DNA from: Kineococcus terrestris
GTDB lineage: Bacteria; Actinomycetota; Actinomycetes; Actinomycetales; Kineococcaceae
Reading direction: 5' to 3' (one strand)
Assembly: GCF_041020765.1 (NCBI RefSeq)
Contig: NZ_JBEUEJ010000022.1
DNA: 64,000 nt
The notes under the pieces are model-generated. The model saw only the letters and a program-made list of their open reading frames with translations, had not been told where the DNA came from and ran no database searches. Both the position numbers and the translations under genes were made by a program. The stretch's first letter is position 1. Each line of letters begins with the position of its first letter. Of this stretch, positions 17,225 through 25,602 are shown piece after piece.

Positions 17225-17863
17225 TCAGCCGTCGGCCTCCTCCTCGGCGATGTCGCCGTCGAGCAGGGTGCCCTCCTCGCCGAGCTCGGGGCCGCACTCG
17301 ATCGGCTCCCCGGTGGCCGCGGCTGTCGCGCCGTCGGCGCCGGCCTCGGGGGTCGGCAGGAGGTTGGAGTACTCGAAGCAGGGGCGGATCACCGGGGCGT
17401 CCACCTCGATGCTCTCGCCGGCGGAGGCGAAGGTGAGGCGGATGGTCTCGCCGGGGAACTGCGGCACCTGCGGCACCTGCACCCACGCCGAGACCGCCGA
17501 CTCCGGGTCGCTGGTGCCCGGCTCGCCGCCGGCGGGGGCCCCGGTGGGCGCGCCGACGGTGACGAGCTGGCCGGCGGGCACCGAGACGGTGCCGGCCTCG
17601 CCGGTGCCGGCGGAGATGGACACGGTCGCGCCCTCCTCGCCGCTGTTGACCAGGGCGGCCGAGACCACGCCGGGCTCGTCCACGCCGGTGGCGACGACGA
17701 GCACGTTGCGCACGGCGACGTCGCCGACCTCGGTGCGCACCCCGTCGCCGGGGTTGTAGGGCCGCAGCACCGTGGGCGGGGAGAAGATCGCGCAGCCCGA
17801 CAGGCCGAGCACGGCGGCGGTGAGGGCGGCGGCGGAGGCGGGCCGGTGCAGGCGGTGCTTCAC
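17225..17863 (-). CDS. LpqE-like lipoprotein
   Basis: A 212-residue secreted lipoprotein with signal peptide and lipobox (LGLSGC, Cys at about residue 24). A beta-rich domain follows, beginning FSPPTVLRPYNPGDGVRTEVGDVAVRNVLVVATG. It continues with SAALVNSGEEGATVSI and VPAGQLVTVG, and ends in an acidic tail. In Mycobacterium tuberculosis the lipoprotein gene lpqE lies beside carD in the same divergent arrangement, which is the main basis for the name. The start GTG 17863 gives a normal signal peptide. Function in the cell envelope is not established. Confidence 0.75.
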   Translation of the reverse strand: MKHRLHRPASAAALTAAVLGLSGCAIFSPPTVLRPYNPGDGVRTEVGDVAVRNVLVVATGVDEPGVVSAALVNSGEEGATVSISAGTGEAGTVSVPAGQLVTVGAPTGAPAGGEPGTSDPESAVSAWVQVPQVPQFPGETIRLTFASAGESIEVDAPVIRPCFEYSNLLPTPEAGADGATAAATGEPIECGPELGEEGTLLDGDIAEEEADG

Positions 17864-18070
17864 GTGGCACAGGGTAGCGGGCGCCCGCCGGCGGGGCCCG
17901 GGCGCACCGCCCGGCGCGCGGACGGTGAGCGGTGTCACGCATCCGGCGCGCCGTGCAACGCGCGCGAAAGCACGCCGCCGGGCGCCTGTCAAGGCCCAGA
18001 GCGGCCCCTCGCAAGCCTCTGACCTGCGCAAACGCCGGGCGCGACGCTGCCGGGGCCCGTCGGGGCGTGG

Positions 18071-18076
18071 TAACCT
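18071..18076 (+). promoter_or_regulatory. Predicted -10 (TAACCT) for carD
   Basis: TAACCT lies 25 bases before the carD ATG, leaving room for a short leader with a GGGAAAGGGG purine tract as ribosome site. No clear -35 is visible, which is common for promoters that need CarD and RbpA. Confidence 0.45.
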
Positions 18077-18101
18077 GGGGACAGGGAAAGGGGTTGCTTC
18101 T

Positions 18102-18584
18102 ATGGCTTTCACGGTCGGCGAAACGGTCGTCTACCCCCACCACGGGGCCGCACTGATCGAGGAGATCAAGACCCGGACCATCAAGGGCGAGGACAAGCTC
18201 TACCTGGTCCTCAAGGTCGCCCAGGGCGACCTGACGATCGAGGTGCCCGCCGAGAACGTCGACCTCGTGGGTGTCCGCGACGTCGTCGGGCGCGAGGGCC
18301 TCGACAAGGTCTTCTCGGTGCTGCGCACCCCGTACGCGGAGGAGCCGACCAACTGGTCGCGCCGCTACAAGGCCAACCTGGAGAAGCTCGCCTCGGGCGA
18401 CGTCGTCAAGGTCGCCGAGGTCGTGCGCGACCTGTGGCGCCGCGACCAGGACCGCGGCCTGTCCGCCGGCGAGAAGCGCATGCTGGCCAAGGCCCGCCAG
18501 ATCCTCGTCTCCGAGCTGGCGCTGGCGGAGAACACCAACGAGGACAAGGCCGAGTCCCTGCTCGACGAGGTCCTCGCCTCCTGA
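18102..18584 (+). CDS. carD: CarD, RNA-polymerase-binding transcription factor
   Basis: Stabilises RNA-polymerase open complexes, above all at rRNA promoters. The 160-residue protein has the Tudor-like RNA-polymerase interaction domain (FTVGETVVYPHHGAALIEEI, about 3-60). Its helical DNA-binding domain includes W85 (EPTNWSRRYKANLEKL), the residue that wedges into the upstream edge of the bubble in M. tuberculosis CarD. Length and both domains match the family. ispD follows directly, overlapping its stop. Confidence 0.97.
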   Translation: MAFTVGETVVYPHHGAALIEEIKTRTIKGEDKLYLVLKVAQGDLTIEVPAENVDLVGVRDVVGREGLDKVFSVLRTPYAEEPTNWSRRYKANLEKLASGDVVKVAEVVRDLWRRDQDRGLSAGEKRMLAKARQILVSELALAENTNEDKAESLLDEVLAS

Positions 18585-19282
18585 GGTCCGCACTGGTCGT
18601 CCCGGCCGCCGGCCGGGGCGACCGCCTCGGTCTGGGCCGGCCCAAGGCGCTCGTCGACCTGGCCGGCCGTCCGCTGCTCGTCCACGCCCTGGAGCGCGCC
18701 CGCGCCTCCGGGGTCGTGGACGTGGTCGTCGTCGTGGCCCCGCCCGCCGGCTGCGAGGTGGTCCGCTCCGCGCTGGCGGGCCTGGACCTGCCCGACCTGC
18801 GGGTCGTGGAGGGCGGCCGCGAGCGCCAGGACTCGGTGCGCGCCGGGCTGGTGGCGCTGCCCGACGACGTGGACGTCGTGCTGGTGCACGACGCCGCCCG
18901 CTGCCTGACGCCGCCCGGCGTCTTCACCGCCGTGGTCGCCGCCGTGCGCGCCGGGGCCGTGGCCGTCGTGCCGGTCCTGCCGGTCAGCGACACCGTCAAG
19001 CGGGTCGCCGGCGACGTGGTCGTGGAGACCGTCGACCGCCGTGAGCTGGCCGCCGTCCAGACGCCGCAGGGCTTCGCGCCCGGGCCGCTGCTGCGCGCCC
19101 ACGAGGCGGCCGCCGGGGCCGCGCCGGCCACCGACGACGCGGGGATGCTCGAGGCGCTGGGCCACCCGGTGCGCACGGTCCCCGGTGACGACCTCGCCTT
19201 CAAGGTGACCCGCCCGCTGGACCTCGTCCTGGCCGAGGCCGTCCTGGCCGGCGGTCCCGTCCCCGCCCGGGCGGCGCGGTGA
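18581..19282 (+). CDS. ispD: 2-C-methyl-D-erythritol 4-phosphate cytidylyltransferase
   Basis: Makes CDP-methylerythritol in the non-mevalonate isoprenoid pathway. The 233-residue protein starts in register with the family at a CTG codon (18581), giving M-R-S-A-L-V-V-P-A-A-G-R-G-D-R-L-G. The CTG overlaps the carD TGA, and GAGG at 18567-18570 gives normal spacing. No ATG, GTG or TTG exists before the nucleotide-binding loop. Conserved parts include GRPKALVDLAGRPLL, VEGGRERQDSV, VHDAARC and TDDAGMLEALGHPV. It is coupled to ispF by a GTGA overlap. Confidence 0.9.
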   Translation: MRSALVVPAAGRGDRLGLGRPKALVDLAGRPLLVHALERARASGVVDVVVVVAPPAGCEVVRSALAGLDLPDLRVVEGGRERQDSVRAGLVALPDDVDVVLVHDAARCLTPPGVFTAVVAAVRAGAVAVVPVLPVSDTVKRVAGDVVVETVDRRELAAVQTPQGFAPGPLLRAHEAAAGAAPATDDAGMLEALGHPVRTVPGDDLAFKVTRPLDLVLAEAVLAGGPVPARAAR

Positions 19283-19761
19283 GCGCCCTGCCCCGGGTGG
19301 GCACCGGTCTGGACGTGCACCCGCTCGTGCCCGGGCGCCCCTGCTGGATCGCGGGGCTGCTGTGGCCGGACGAGCCCGCCGGCCCCGCCGGGCACTCCGA
19401 CGGCGACGTGGCCGCGCACGCCTGCTGCGACGCGCTCTTCGCCGCCGCCGGGCTGGGTGACCTGGGCGCCCACTTCGGCACGGCCCGCCCCGAGTTCGCC
19501 GGCGCCTCGGGTGCCCGGCTGCTCGCCGAGGCCGCGCGGCTGGTCCGGGAGGCCGGCTACGAGATCGGCAACGTGTCGGTGCAGGTCGTCGGCAACCGGC
19601 CGAGGATCGGCGCGCGGCGGGCCGAGGCCGAGGCCGCCCTGTCCGCCGCGTGCGGGGCGCCCGTCGCCGTCGCGGGCACCACGACGGACGGTCTGGGGCT
19701 GACCGGCCGCGGCGAGGGCGTCGCCGCCCTCGCCACGGCCCTGGTCGTCGCCCGCGGCTGA
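19279..19761 (+). CDS. ispF: 2-C-methyl-D-erythritol 2,4-cyclodiphosphate synthase
   Basis: Cyclises CDP-methylerythritol-2-phosphate with release of CMP. The 160-residue protein forms trimers in known structures. Metal ligands D12 and H14 (GLDVHPL) and H47 (HSDGDVAAHACCDAL) are all present, as are GTTTDGLGLTGRGEGV and the 4-site VVGNRPRIG. The GTG start overlaps the ispD stop, making carD-ispD-ispF one coupled unit. Confidence 0.97.
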   Translation: MSALPRVGTGLDVHPLVPGRPCWIAGLLWPDEPAGPAGHSDGDVAAHACCDALFAAAGLGDLGAHFGTARPEFAGASGARLLAEAARLVREAGYEIGNVSVQVVGNRPRIGARRAEAEAALSAACGAPVAVAGTTTDGLGLTGRGEGVAALATALVVARG

Positions 19762-19767
19762 GGTGCC

Positions 19768-21174
19768 TCAGTCCTCGGGGTCGGGGCGCGGCGCCGCGCC
19801 CGCCGGCCGCTCCTGCCCGGGCGCCGGCGCAGCCGCCCCGACCGGCGCCGGCTCGACCGCCCCCGGGACGTCGCTGGCACCGCTCAGCGGGCCCGTCTCG
19901 TCGGGGTCGGGGACCAGCTGGCTGCGCAGGTAGCGCAGCGTCACCGTGATGATGGCGATGACCGGGACGGCCAGGAAGGCCCCGACGATCCCGAAGAGCG
20001 TGCCGCCGATCGTGACGGAGCTGAGGACCACCACGGGGTGCAGGGCGAGCGTCCTGCCGACGAGGAACGGCTGCAGGACGTTGCTCTCCAGCTGCTGCAC
20101 GAGCAGCACGATGCCCAGCACGATGAGCGCCTGGACCCAGCCGAGCGTCACGAGGGCGATGAGCACGGCGAGGATGCCGGTGACGATCGCCCCGACGATG
20201 GGGATGAACCCGGCGAAGAAGATGAGCACGGCCAGCGGCAGCCACAGCGGCACGCCGACGATGAGCAGGCCGAGCCCGATGAAGACGGCGTCGACGAGGG
20301 CGACGGCCGCCTGGGACATGATGTAGCCGCGCAGGGTCTCCCACAGGCGGCCGCCGAGCTGCTCGGCGTGCTTGTGCGTGCCGGCGTCGAGCCAGCGGCG
20401 CGACCACGGCAGCATCTTGTCGCCGCCGGAGAGCACGAAGAAGGTCAGCACCAGCGCCAGGACGGCGGTGATGATGCCGGACCCGATGCTGGCCCCGACG
20501 GTGCTGACCCCGCCCACGACGGTCAGCGCGATGTTCTGCGCGTTGTTCTGCAGCTCGGTGATGCCCTGGTCGACGAGGTTCCCGATCTCGTCGTTGGCCA
20601 GGTTCAGGGGCGGGCCGGTGATGAACCCCTGCAGGCTGTCCAGGCCCGCGATGGCCGAGTCGGCGATCTCCTCGGTCTGCCCGGCGATGTTCGGGATGAG
20701 CGCGGCGAAGAGCCCGCCGACCGCCACGAGCAGGGCGAGCAGGGCCACGAGGGCGGCCAGGGCCCGCGGCAGGACCGCCCGCAGCACGTGGGCCAGCGGC
20801 CACAGCACGGCGGACAGCAGCAGGGCCAGCACCAGGGGCAGGATCAGCGACCACCCGCGGGCCAGCAGCCAGATCAGCGCGGCGACGGCCACGCCCAGGA
20901 TCAGCAGCCGCAGGGCCCAGCGGGAGGCCTCCGTGATGCCCCGGCCGAGGACGGCCCCGGCGTTGACGTGCTGGGGCAGCGGCTGCTCCGGGGGCTGGTG
21001 CGGCCGCTCGGTGCCCTCCTCGTGGACCTCGCGCTGCCTGGCCGCGCGGATCCGGCTCAGGCGCGCCTGCTGCTCGGCGAACGGACGGCGGCGCAGGCGG
21101 CCTCCGGGTGGTGGTTCGGGGGAACGGACGTCCTCCGCTCGCTCGCTCACGGGTGGTTCGGGCTGGTCGCTCAC
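19768..21174 (-). CDS. AI-2E family membrane transporter
   Basis: A 468-residue integral membrane protein of the AI-2E exporter/permease family (PF01594). A cytoplasmic N-terminal tail of about 75 residues, rich in charged and Pro residues, precedes paired helices (RLLILGVAVAALIWLLARGW and ILPLVLALLLSAVLWPLA). A large extracytoplasmic-type loop (about 160-205) follows, then further helices with the family signature FIPIVGAIVTGILAVLIALVTLGW and PVIAIITVTLRYL. The substrate cannot be named from sequence; family members transport quorum signals, acids or sodium. It sits 6 bases from the convergent ispF. Confidence 0.88.
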   Translation of the reverse strand: MSDQPEPPVSERAEDVRSPEPPPGGRLRRRPFAEQQARLSRIRAARQREVHEEGTERPHQPPEQPLPQHVNAGAVLGRGITEASRWALRLLILGVAVAALIWLLARGWSLILPLVLALLLSAVLWPLAHVLRAVLPRALAALVALLALLVAVGGLFAALIPNIAGQTEEIADSAIAGLDSLQGFITGPPLNLANDEIGNLVDQGITELQNNAQNIALTVVGGVSTVGASIGSGIITAVLALVLTFFVLSGGDKMLPWSRRWLDAGTHKHAEQLGGRLWETLRGYIMSQAAVALVDAVFIGLGLLIVGVPLWLPLAVLIFFAGFIPIVGAIVTGILAVLIALVTLGWVQALIVLGIVLLVQQLESNVLQPFLVGRTLALHPVVVLSSVTIGGTLFGIVGAFLAVPVIAIITVTLRYLRSQLVPDPDETGPLSGASDVPGAVEPAPVGAAAPAPGQERPAGAAPRPDPED

Positions 21175-21298
21175 GCGGGGATGCTGTCAGCAACGATCCG
21201 TGGCGGCTATCCAGAACCCCACCGCGCGGGCGCCCGGCACCGACCGGCGGGGGCCCGCGCCGCCGCCGGAGCCCGGTCGGCGCGCCCTCCCGGAGCGG

Positions 21299-21943
21299 TC
21301 AGTGCCCGCGGTCCAGCCACTCCTGCAGGTGCGGGGCCTCGTCGCCGATCGTGGTGCTCTCGCCGTGGCCGGTGAGCACGCGGGTCTCCGGCGGCAGGAC
21401 GAGCAGCACGTCGCGGATCGAGGCGGTGATCGTCCCGAAGCTGGAGAAGGAGCGGCCCGTGGCGCCGGGCCCGCCGGCGAACAGGGTGTCGCCGGTGAAG
21501 ACCGTCCCCAGCTGCGGCGCGTAGACGCACACCGAGCCGGGTGTGTGGCCGGGGGTGTGCAGGACGTGCAGGTCCGTGCCGGCGACGGTGACGACCTCGC
21601 CGTGCGACAGGTCGGTCGTCGCCGCGCCGTCCGGGTGGGTCAGCCGCCACACCTCGCGGTCGGCCGGGTGCAGCAGGACGGGCACCGGGTGCCCCGGAGC
21701 GGAGAACCGCTGCGCCAGCTCCGGGGCGCGCCGGACGTGGTCGTCGTGGGCGTGGGTGGCCAGCACCGCCAGCAGGCGCCGCCCGCCGACGACGGCGGCG
21801 ATGGCGTCCACGTCGTGCGGGGCGTCCAGGACGACGCACTCGCGGTCGTCGCCGACGACCCAGACGTTGTTGTCGACGTCGAACGTCTGCCCGTCGAGGC
21901 TGAAGGTGCCGGAGGTGACCAGGTGGTCGACGCGCGCGCTCAC
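21299..21943 (-). CDS. Metallo-beta-lactamase-fold hydrolase paired with mscR
   Basis: The 214-residue hydrolase has the binuclear zinc motif THAHDDH (about residues 63-69), HTPGHTPGSVCVY, FTGDTLFAGGPGATGR and a final LTGHGESTTIGDE. This is glyoxalase-II-like in order and length. Its GTG start overlaps the stop of the mycothiol-dependent dehydrogenase. The same pairing exists in mycobacteria (Rv2259-Rv2260). A role in hydrolysing the S-formylmycothiol product, or another mycothiol thioester, is a reasonable inference but not proven. Confidence 0.88.
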   Translation of the reverse strand: MSARVDHLVTSGTFSLDGQTFDVDNNVWVVGDDRECVVLDAPHDVDAIAAVVGGRRLLAVLATHAHDDHVRRAPELAQRFSAPGHPVPVLLHPADREVWRLTHPDGAATTDLSHGEVVTVAGTDLHVLHTPGHTPGSVCVYAPQLGTVFTGDTLFAGGPGATGRSFSSFGTITASIRDVLLVLPPETRVLTGHGESTTIGDEAPHLQEWLDRGH

Positions 21944-23049
21944 AGCACGACCACCGAGCGCAGCACCTCGCCGCGGCCCATGGTCGCGAACGCCTCCTCG
22001 ACGTCGCCCTGGCCGATGCGCTCGGTGACGAAGGCGTCCAGCGGCAGGCGGCCGGCGGCGTGCAGCTCCAGCAGCGCGGGGAAGTCGCGCTCGGGCAGGC
22101 AGTCGCCGTACCAGGAGCTCTTCAGCGCCCCGCCGCGGCCGAAGACGTCCAGCAGCGGCACCTGCAGCTGCATCTGCGGCGTCGGGACGCCGACGAGGAC
22201 GACGGTGCCGGCCAGGTCGCGGGCGTAGAACGCCTGCCGCCAGGTCTCCGGGCGCCCGACGGCGTCGATGACGACGTCCGCGCCGAAGGAGTCGGTCAGC
22301 TCCCGCACGGCGGCGACGACGCCGTCCTCGTCCAGCCCGCGCGAGTTCACGGTGTGCGTGGCGCCCAGCTGCCGCGCCCACGCCAGCTTGCGGTCGTCGA
22401 GGTCGACGGCGACCACGCGGCGGGCACCGGCCAGGACGGCCCCGGCCACGGCGGCGCAGCCGACCCCGCCGCAGCCGATGACGGCGACGGTGTCGCCGCG
22501 CTGGACGGGGGCGGTGTTCACGGCGGCGCCGATGCCGGCCATGACGCCGCAGCCCAGCAGCCCGGCCACGGCCGGGTCCCAGCTGTCCCCGAGCACGGAC
22601 GTGTCGATCCTCGTCGCCTGCCCGGCGGCGACGAGCGTCTTGGGCTGGAAGGCGCCGATGCCCAGCGCGGGCGACAGGGGCGTGCCGTCGGTCAGCGTCA
22701 TCGGCTGGGAGGCGTTGTGGGTGGCGAAGCAGTACTGGGGCCGCCCGCGCTTGCAGGCGCGGCACTGCCCGCACACGGCGCGCCAGTTGAGCACGACCGG
22801 GTCGCCGACGGCGACGGTGCTCACGCCCTCGCCGACGGCGGCCACCGTGCCGGCGGCCTCGTGGCCCAGCAGGAACGGGTAGTCGTCGCTGATGCCGCCC
22901 TCGCGGTAGTGCAGGTCGGTGTGGCAGACGCCGCACGCGGCGACGTCGACGACGACCTCGCCGGCGCCCGGGTCGGGCACGACGACGTCGACGGTCTCGA
23001 CGGGCGCGCCCTGGGCGCGCGAGATCACTCCGGGGACGGTCCAGGCCAT
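21940..23049 (-). CDS. mscR: S-(hydroxymethyl)mycothiol dehydrogenase
   Basis: Zinc- and NAD-dependent alcohol dehydrogenase that oxidises the formaldehyde-mycothiol adduct and can also reduce S-nitrosomycothiol. The 369-residue protein has the catalytic zinc ligands C39 (AACGVCHTDLHYREGG) and H63-E64 (LLGHEAAG). The structural zinc loop is CGQCRACKRGRPQYC and the NAD site is IGCGGVGCAAVAGAVLAGA. The sequence KSSWYGDCLPERDFP near the C-terminus is characteristic of this subfamily. It starts at ATG 23047-23049, is divergent from cysS, and is coupled to the MBL hydrolase. Confidence 0.93.
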   Translation of the reverse strand: MAWTVPGVISRAQGAPVETVDVVVPDPGAGEVVVDVAACGVCHTDLHYREGGISDDYPFLLGHEAAGTVAAVGEGVSTVAVGDPVVLNWRAVCGQCRACKRGRPQYCFATHNASQPMTLTDGTPLSPALGIGAFQPKTLVAAGQATRIDTSVLGDSWDPAVAGLLGCGVMAGIGAAVNTAPVQRGDTVAVIGCGGVGCAAVAGAVLAGARRVVAVDLDDRKLAWARQLGATHTVNSRGLDEDGVVAAVRELTDSFGADVVIDAVGRPETWRQAFYARDLAGTVVLVGVPTPQMQLQVPLLDVFGRGGALKSSWYGDCLPERDFPALLELHAAGRLPLDAFVTERIGQGDVEEAFATMGRGEVLRSVVVL

Positions 23050-23093
23050 GGCCCGACCCTAGCCGCGGGGCCCGCGCCGCCGCCGTCCGGCGC

Positions 23094-23125
23094 GGTGGCG
23101 CGGGCGGTGGCGCGGGCGGTGGGCG
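23094..23125. repeat. 12-bp tandem repeat (about 2.6 copies)
   Basis: GGTGG elements recur with a 12-base period at 23094, 23106 and 23118 in the mscR-cysS divergent region. This may simply reflect slippage in GC-rich DNA. Confidence 0.6.
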
Positions 23126-23138
23126 CGGCGGCCGCCGG

Positions 23139-23144
23139 TAGCCT
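23139..23144 (+). promoter_or_regulatory. Predicted -10 (TAGCCT) of a leaderless cysS transcript
   Basis: TAGCCT ends 6 bases before GTG 23151, so the mRNA would start at the initiation codon. No Shine-Dalgarno sequence is present. Confidence 0.5.
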
Positions 23145-23150
23145 GATCCG

Positions 23151-24578
23151 GTGACCCTCCACCTGTACGACAGCGCCACCGGCGCGGTGCGCGAGTTCGT
23201 GCCCCGCGTGCCCGGACGGGTGGGCGTGTACGTGTGCGGGGCCACGCCGCAGGGGTCCCCGCACCTGGGCCACGCGCGCGCGCAGGTCGTCTTCGACGTG
23301 CTGCGCCGCTGGCTGACCGCGGGCGGGCTGGACGTCACGCTGGTGCGCAACGTCACCGACGTCGACGACAAGATCCTCGCGAAGGCGCGCGAGGCGGGCG
23401 TGGAGTGGTGGGCGCACGCCTACCGCTACGAGCGCGAGTTCAGCGCCGCCTACGACGCGCTGGGCGTGCTGCCGCCGACGGTGGAGCCGCGCGCGACCGG
23501 CCACGTGCCGGAGATGGTCGAGCTGATCGGCCGCCTCGTCGAGCGCGGCCACGCCTACCCCGCGCCGGACGGCTCCGGCGACGTCTACTTCGACGTCCGC
23601 TCCTGGCCGGAGTACGGCAGCCTGACCCGCCAGCGGCTGGAGGACCTCGCGCCGGCGGCGGACGCCGACCCGCGCGGCAAGCGCGACCCGCGCGACTTCG
23701 CCCTGTGGAAGGGCGCCAAGGCGGACGAGCCGGCCAGCGCCTCGTGGGACACCCCGTGGGGTCGCGGCCGCCCCGGCTGGCACGTGGAGTGCTCGGCGAT
23801 GGCCGGTCGCTACCTGGGCCCGGAGTTCGACGTGCACGGCGGTGGGCTGGACCTGCGCTTCCCGCACCACGAGAACGAGCAGGCGCAGTCGCGGGCGGCC
23901 GGCGACGGGTTCGCCCGGTACTGGCTGCACAACCACTTCGTGACGATGGCCGGCGAGAAGATGAGCAAGTCCCTGGGCAACGTCCTGGGGATCCCGCACC
24001 TGCTGCGCTCGCACCGGGCGGTCGTGCTGCGCTACTACCTCGTCGCCGCGCACTACCGCACGGCGCTGGAGTTCTCGGACTCCTCGCTGGCCGAGGCCGA
24101 CGCGGCGTACGGGCGGCTGGAGGGGTTCGTGCGCCGCGCCGCCGAGCGCCTGGGACCCGGGGCGCCGGCGTCCGCGGCGGAGCTGCCCCCGGGTTTCGCG
24201 GAGGCGCTGGACGACGACCTCGGCACGCCCGCGGCGGTCGCCTCCCTGCACGAGGCGGTCCGCCGCGGCAACCAGGCGCTGGCCGCCGGGGCGCCGGACG
24301 CGGAGCTGGCGCCGGCCCTGGCGCAGGTGCGGGCGGGGCTGGCGGTGCTGGGCCTGGACCCGCTCGCCGAGCCGTGGGCGTCGCAGGAGACCGGCTCGGG
24401 CGCCGAGCGCCGCGTGCTGGACGCGCTCGTCGGGGCGCGGCTGGACGAGCGCGCGGCCGCCCGCGCGGCGCGCGACTTCGCGACGGCCGACGCCGTGCGC
24501 GACGGCCTGGAGGCGGCGGGGATCGTCGTCGAGGACACGCCCACCGGTGCGCGGTGGTCGCTGGAGGGTGGGCAGTAG
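23151..24578 (+). CDS. cysS: Cysteinyl-tRNA synthetase
   Basis: Charges tRNA-Cys. The 475-residue class I synthetase has zinc ligand C29 (VYVCGATPQ), the HIGH-like H38-L-G-H41, the zinc motif WHVECSAMAG, PHHENEQAQS and the KMSKS loop GEKMSKSLGN. The C-terminal DALR-like and anticodon regions are present (ARDFATADAVRDGLEAAGI). The mycothiol ligase MshC is a paralog, but it lacks this C-terminal extension and typically starts differently, so CysS is preferred. The order ispD-ispF-cysS-methyltransferase matches mycobacteria. Confidence 0.95.
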   Translation: MTLHLYDSATGAVREFVPRVPGRVGVYVCGATPQGSPHLGHARAQVVFDVLRRWLTAGGLDVTLVRNVTDVDDKILAKAREAGVEWWAHAYRYEREFSAAYDALGVLPPTVEPRATGHVPEMVELIGRLVERGHAYPAPDGSGDVYFDVRSWPEYGSLTRQRLEDLAPAADADPRGKRDPRDFALWKGAKADEPASASWDTPWGRGRPGWHVECSAMAGRYLGPEFDVHGGGLDLRFPHHENEQAQSRAAGDGFARYWLHNHFVTMAGEKMSKSLGNVLGIPHLLRSHRAVVLRYYLVAAHYRTALEFSDSSLAEADAAYGRLEGFVRRAAERLGPGAPASAAELPPGFAEALDDDLGTPAAVASLHEAVRRGNQALAAGAPDAELAPALAQVRAGLAVLGLDPLAEPWASQETGSGAERRVLDALVGARLDERAAARAARDFATADAVRDGLEAAGIVVEDTPTGARWSLEGGQ

Positions 24579-24580
24579 CA

Positions 24581-25549
24581 GTGGCAGGCAACTCGAAGCG
24601 CCGCGGCGCGGTGAGCAAGGGCAAGAAGGGCCCCACGAGCGGCACCGGGGGCAAGAACCGGCGCTCGCTGGAGGGCCGGGGGCCGACGCCGAAGGCGACG
24701 GAGCGCACCGGCCACCCGGCCGCCGCGCGCGCCGCGCGCGCCGCGCACCGGGCGGCGACGACGAACCGCCCCGCGGGCACCGCGCCGGCCCGGCGCACCC
24801 GCTCCTCGCAGGGCGACACCGAGTGGATCGCCGGGCGCAACTCCCTCGTGGAGGCCCTGCGGGCCGGCCTGCCGATCACGGCGGTGTACGTCGCCAGCCG
24901 GATCGACTCCGACGAGCGCGTCAAGGAGGTGCTGTCGGCCGCCGGTGACCGCGGCATCCCGCTGCTGGAGGCCTCGCGCGCCGACCTGGACCGCTTCACC
25001 GACGGCGCCGTGCACCAGGGCCTGGCCGCGACGGTGCCGCCGTACAAGTACGCGCACCCGCAGGACCTGCTGGAGCGGGCGACCGGCTGGGGGGTGCCGC
25101 CGCTGGTGGTCGCGCTGGACGGGGTGACCGACCCGCGCAACCTGGGCGCGGTGGTGCGCTCGGCGGCCGCGTTCGGCGCGCACGGCGTCGTGGTGCCCGA
25201 GCGCCGCGCGGCGGGCATGACGGCCTCGGCGTGGAAGACGTCGGCGGGCGCGGCGGCCCGCGTGCCGGTGGCGCGCGCGACGAACCTCACCCGCACGCTG
25301 CAGGAGTACCAGGCGGCCGGGCTGTTCGTCGTCGGCCTGGACGCCGACGGCGACGTGGAGCTGCCGGAGCTGCGGCTGGCGGACGGCCCGCTGGTGGTCG
25401 TGGTCGGCGCCGAGGGCGCGGGCCTGTCGCGGCTGGTGCGCGAGACGTGCGACCAGGTGGTCAGCATCCCGATGGCGGCCTCCGTGGAGTCGCTGAACGC
25501 CGGGGTGGCCGCGGGCATCGCGCTGTACGAGGTGTCCCGGCACCGCTGA
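24581..25549 (+). CDS. rlmB: 23S rRNA 2'-O-methyltransferase, TrmH/RlmB family
   Basis: SPOUT methyltransferase modifying a 2'-hydroxyl, most likely in 23S rRNA (G2251 type). The 322-residue protein has a basic, disordered N-terminal extension of about 80 residues. The substrate-binding domain then begins EWIAGRNSLVEALRAGLPI. The trefoil-knot catalytic domain has LDGVTDPRNLGAVVRSAAAFG, VVVVGAEGAGLSRLVRETCD and IPMAASVESLNAGVAAGIALYE. It starts at GTG 24581, three codons after the cysS stop region. The exact target nucleotide is inferred from family resemblance. Confidence 0.9.
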   Translation: MAGNSKRRGAVSKGKKGPTSGTGGKNRRSLEGRGPTPKATERTGHPAAARAARAAHRAATTNRPAGTAPARRTRSSQGDTEWIAGRNSLVEALRAGLPITAVYVASRIDSDERVKEVLSAAGDRGIPLLEASRADLDRFTDGAVHQGLAATVPPYKYAHPQDLLERATGWGVPPLVVALDGVTDPRNLGAVVRSAAAFGAHGVVVPERRAAGMTASAWKTSAGAAARVPVARATNLTRTLQEYQAAGLFVVGLDADGDVELPELRLADGPLVVVVGAEGAGLSRLVRETCDQVVSIPMAASVESLNAGVAAGIALYEVSRHR

Positions 25550-25602
25550 GCCGCTGGCGCGGGTGCCGTCCGAGCAGGGTCCGATCGACGAGGGGGTGCG
25601 GG

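Noticed and set aside
23151..24578. Could this be mshC, the mycothiol cysteine ligase, rather than cysS?
   Set aside because: The protein has the full CysS C-terminal region, the KMSKS loop and the cysS-rlmB neighbourhood. MshC is shorter and lacks these C-terminal domains.
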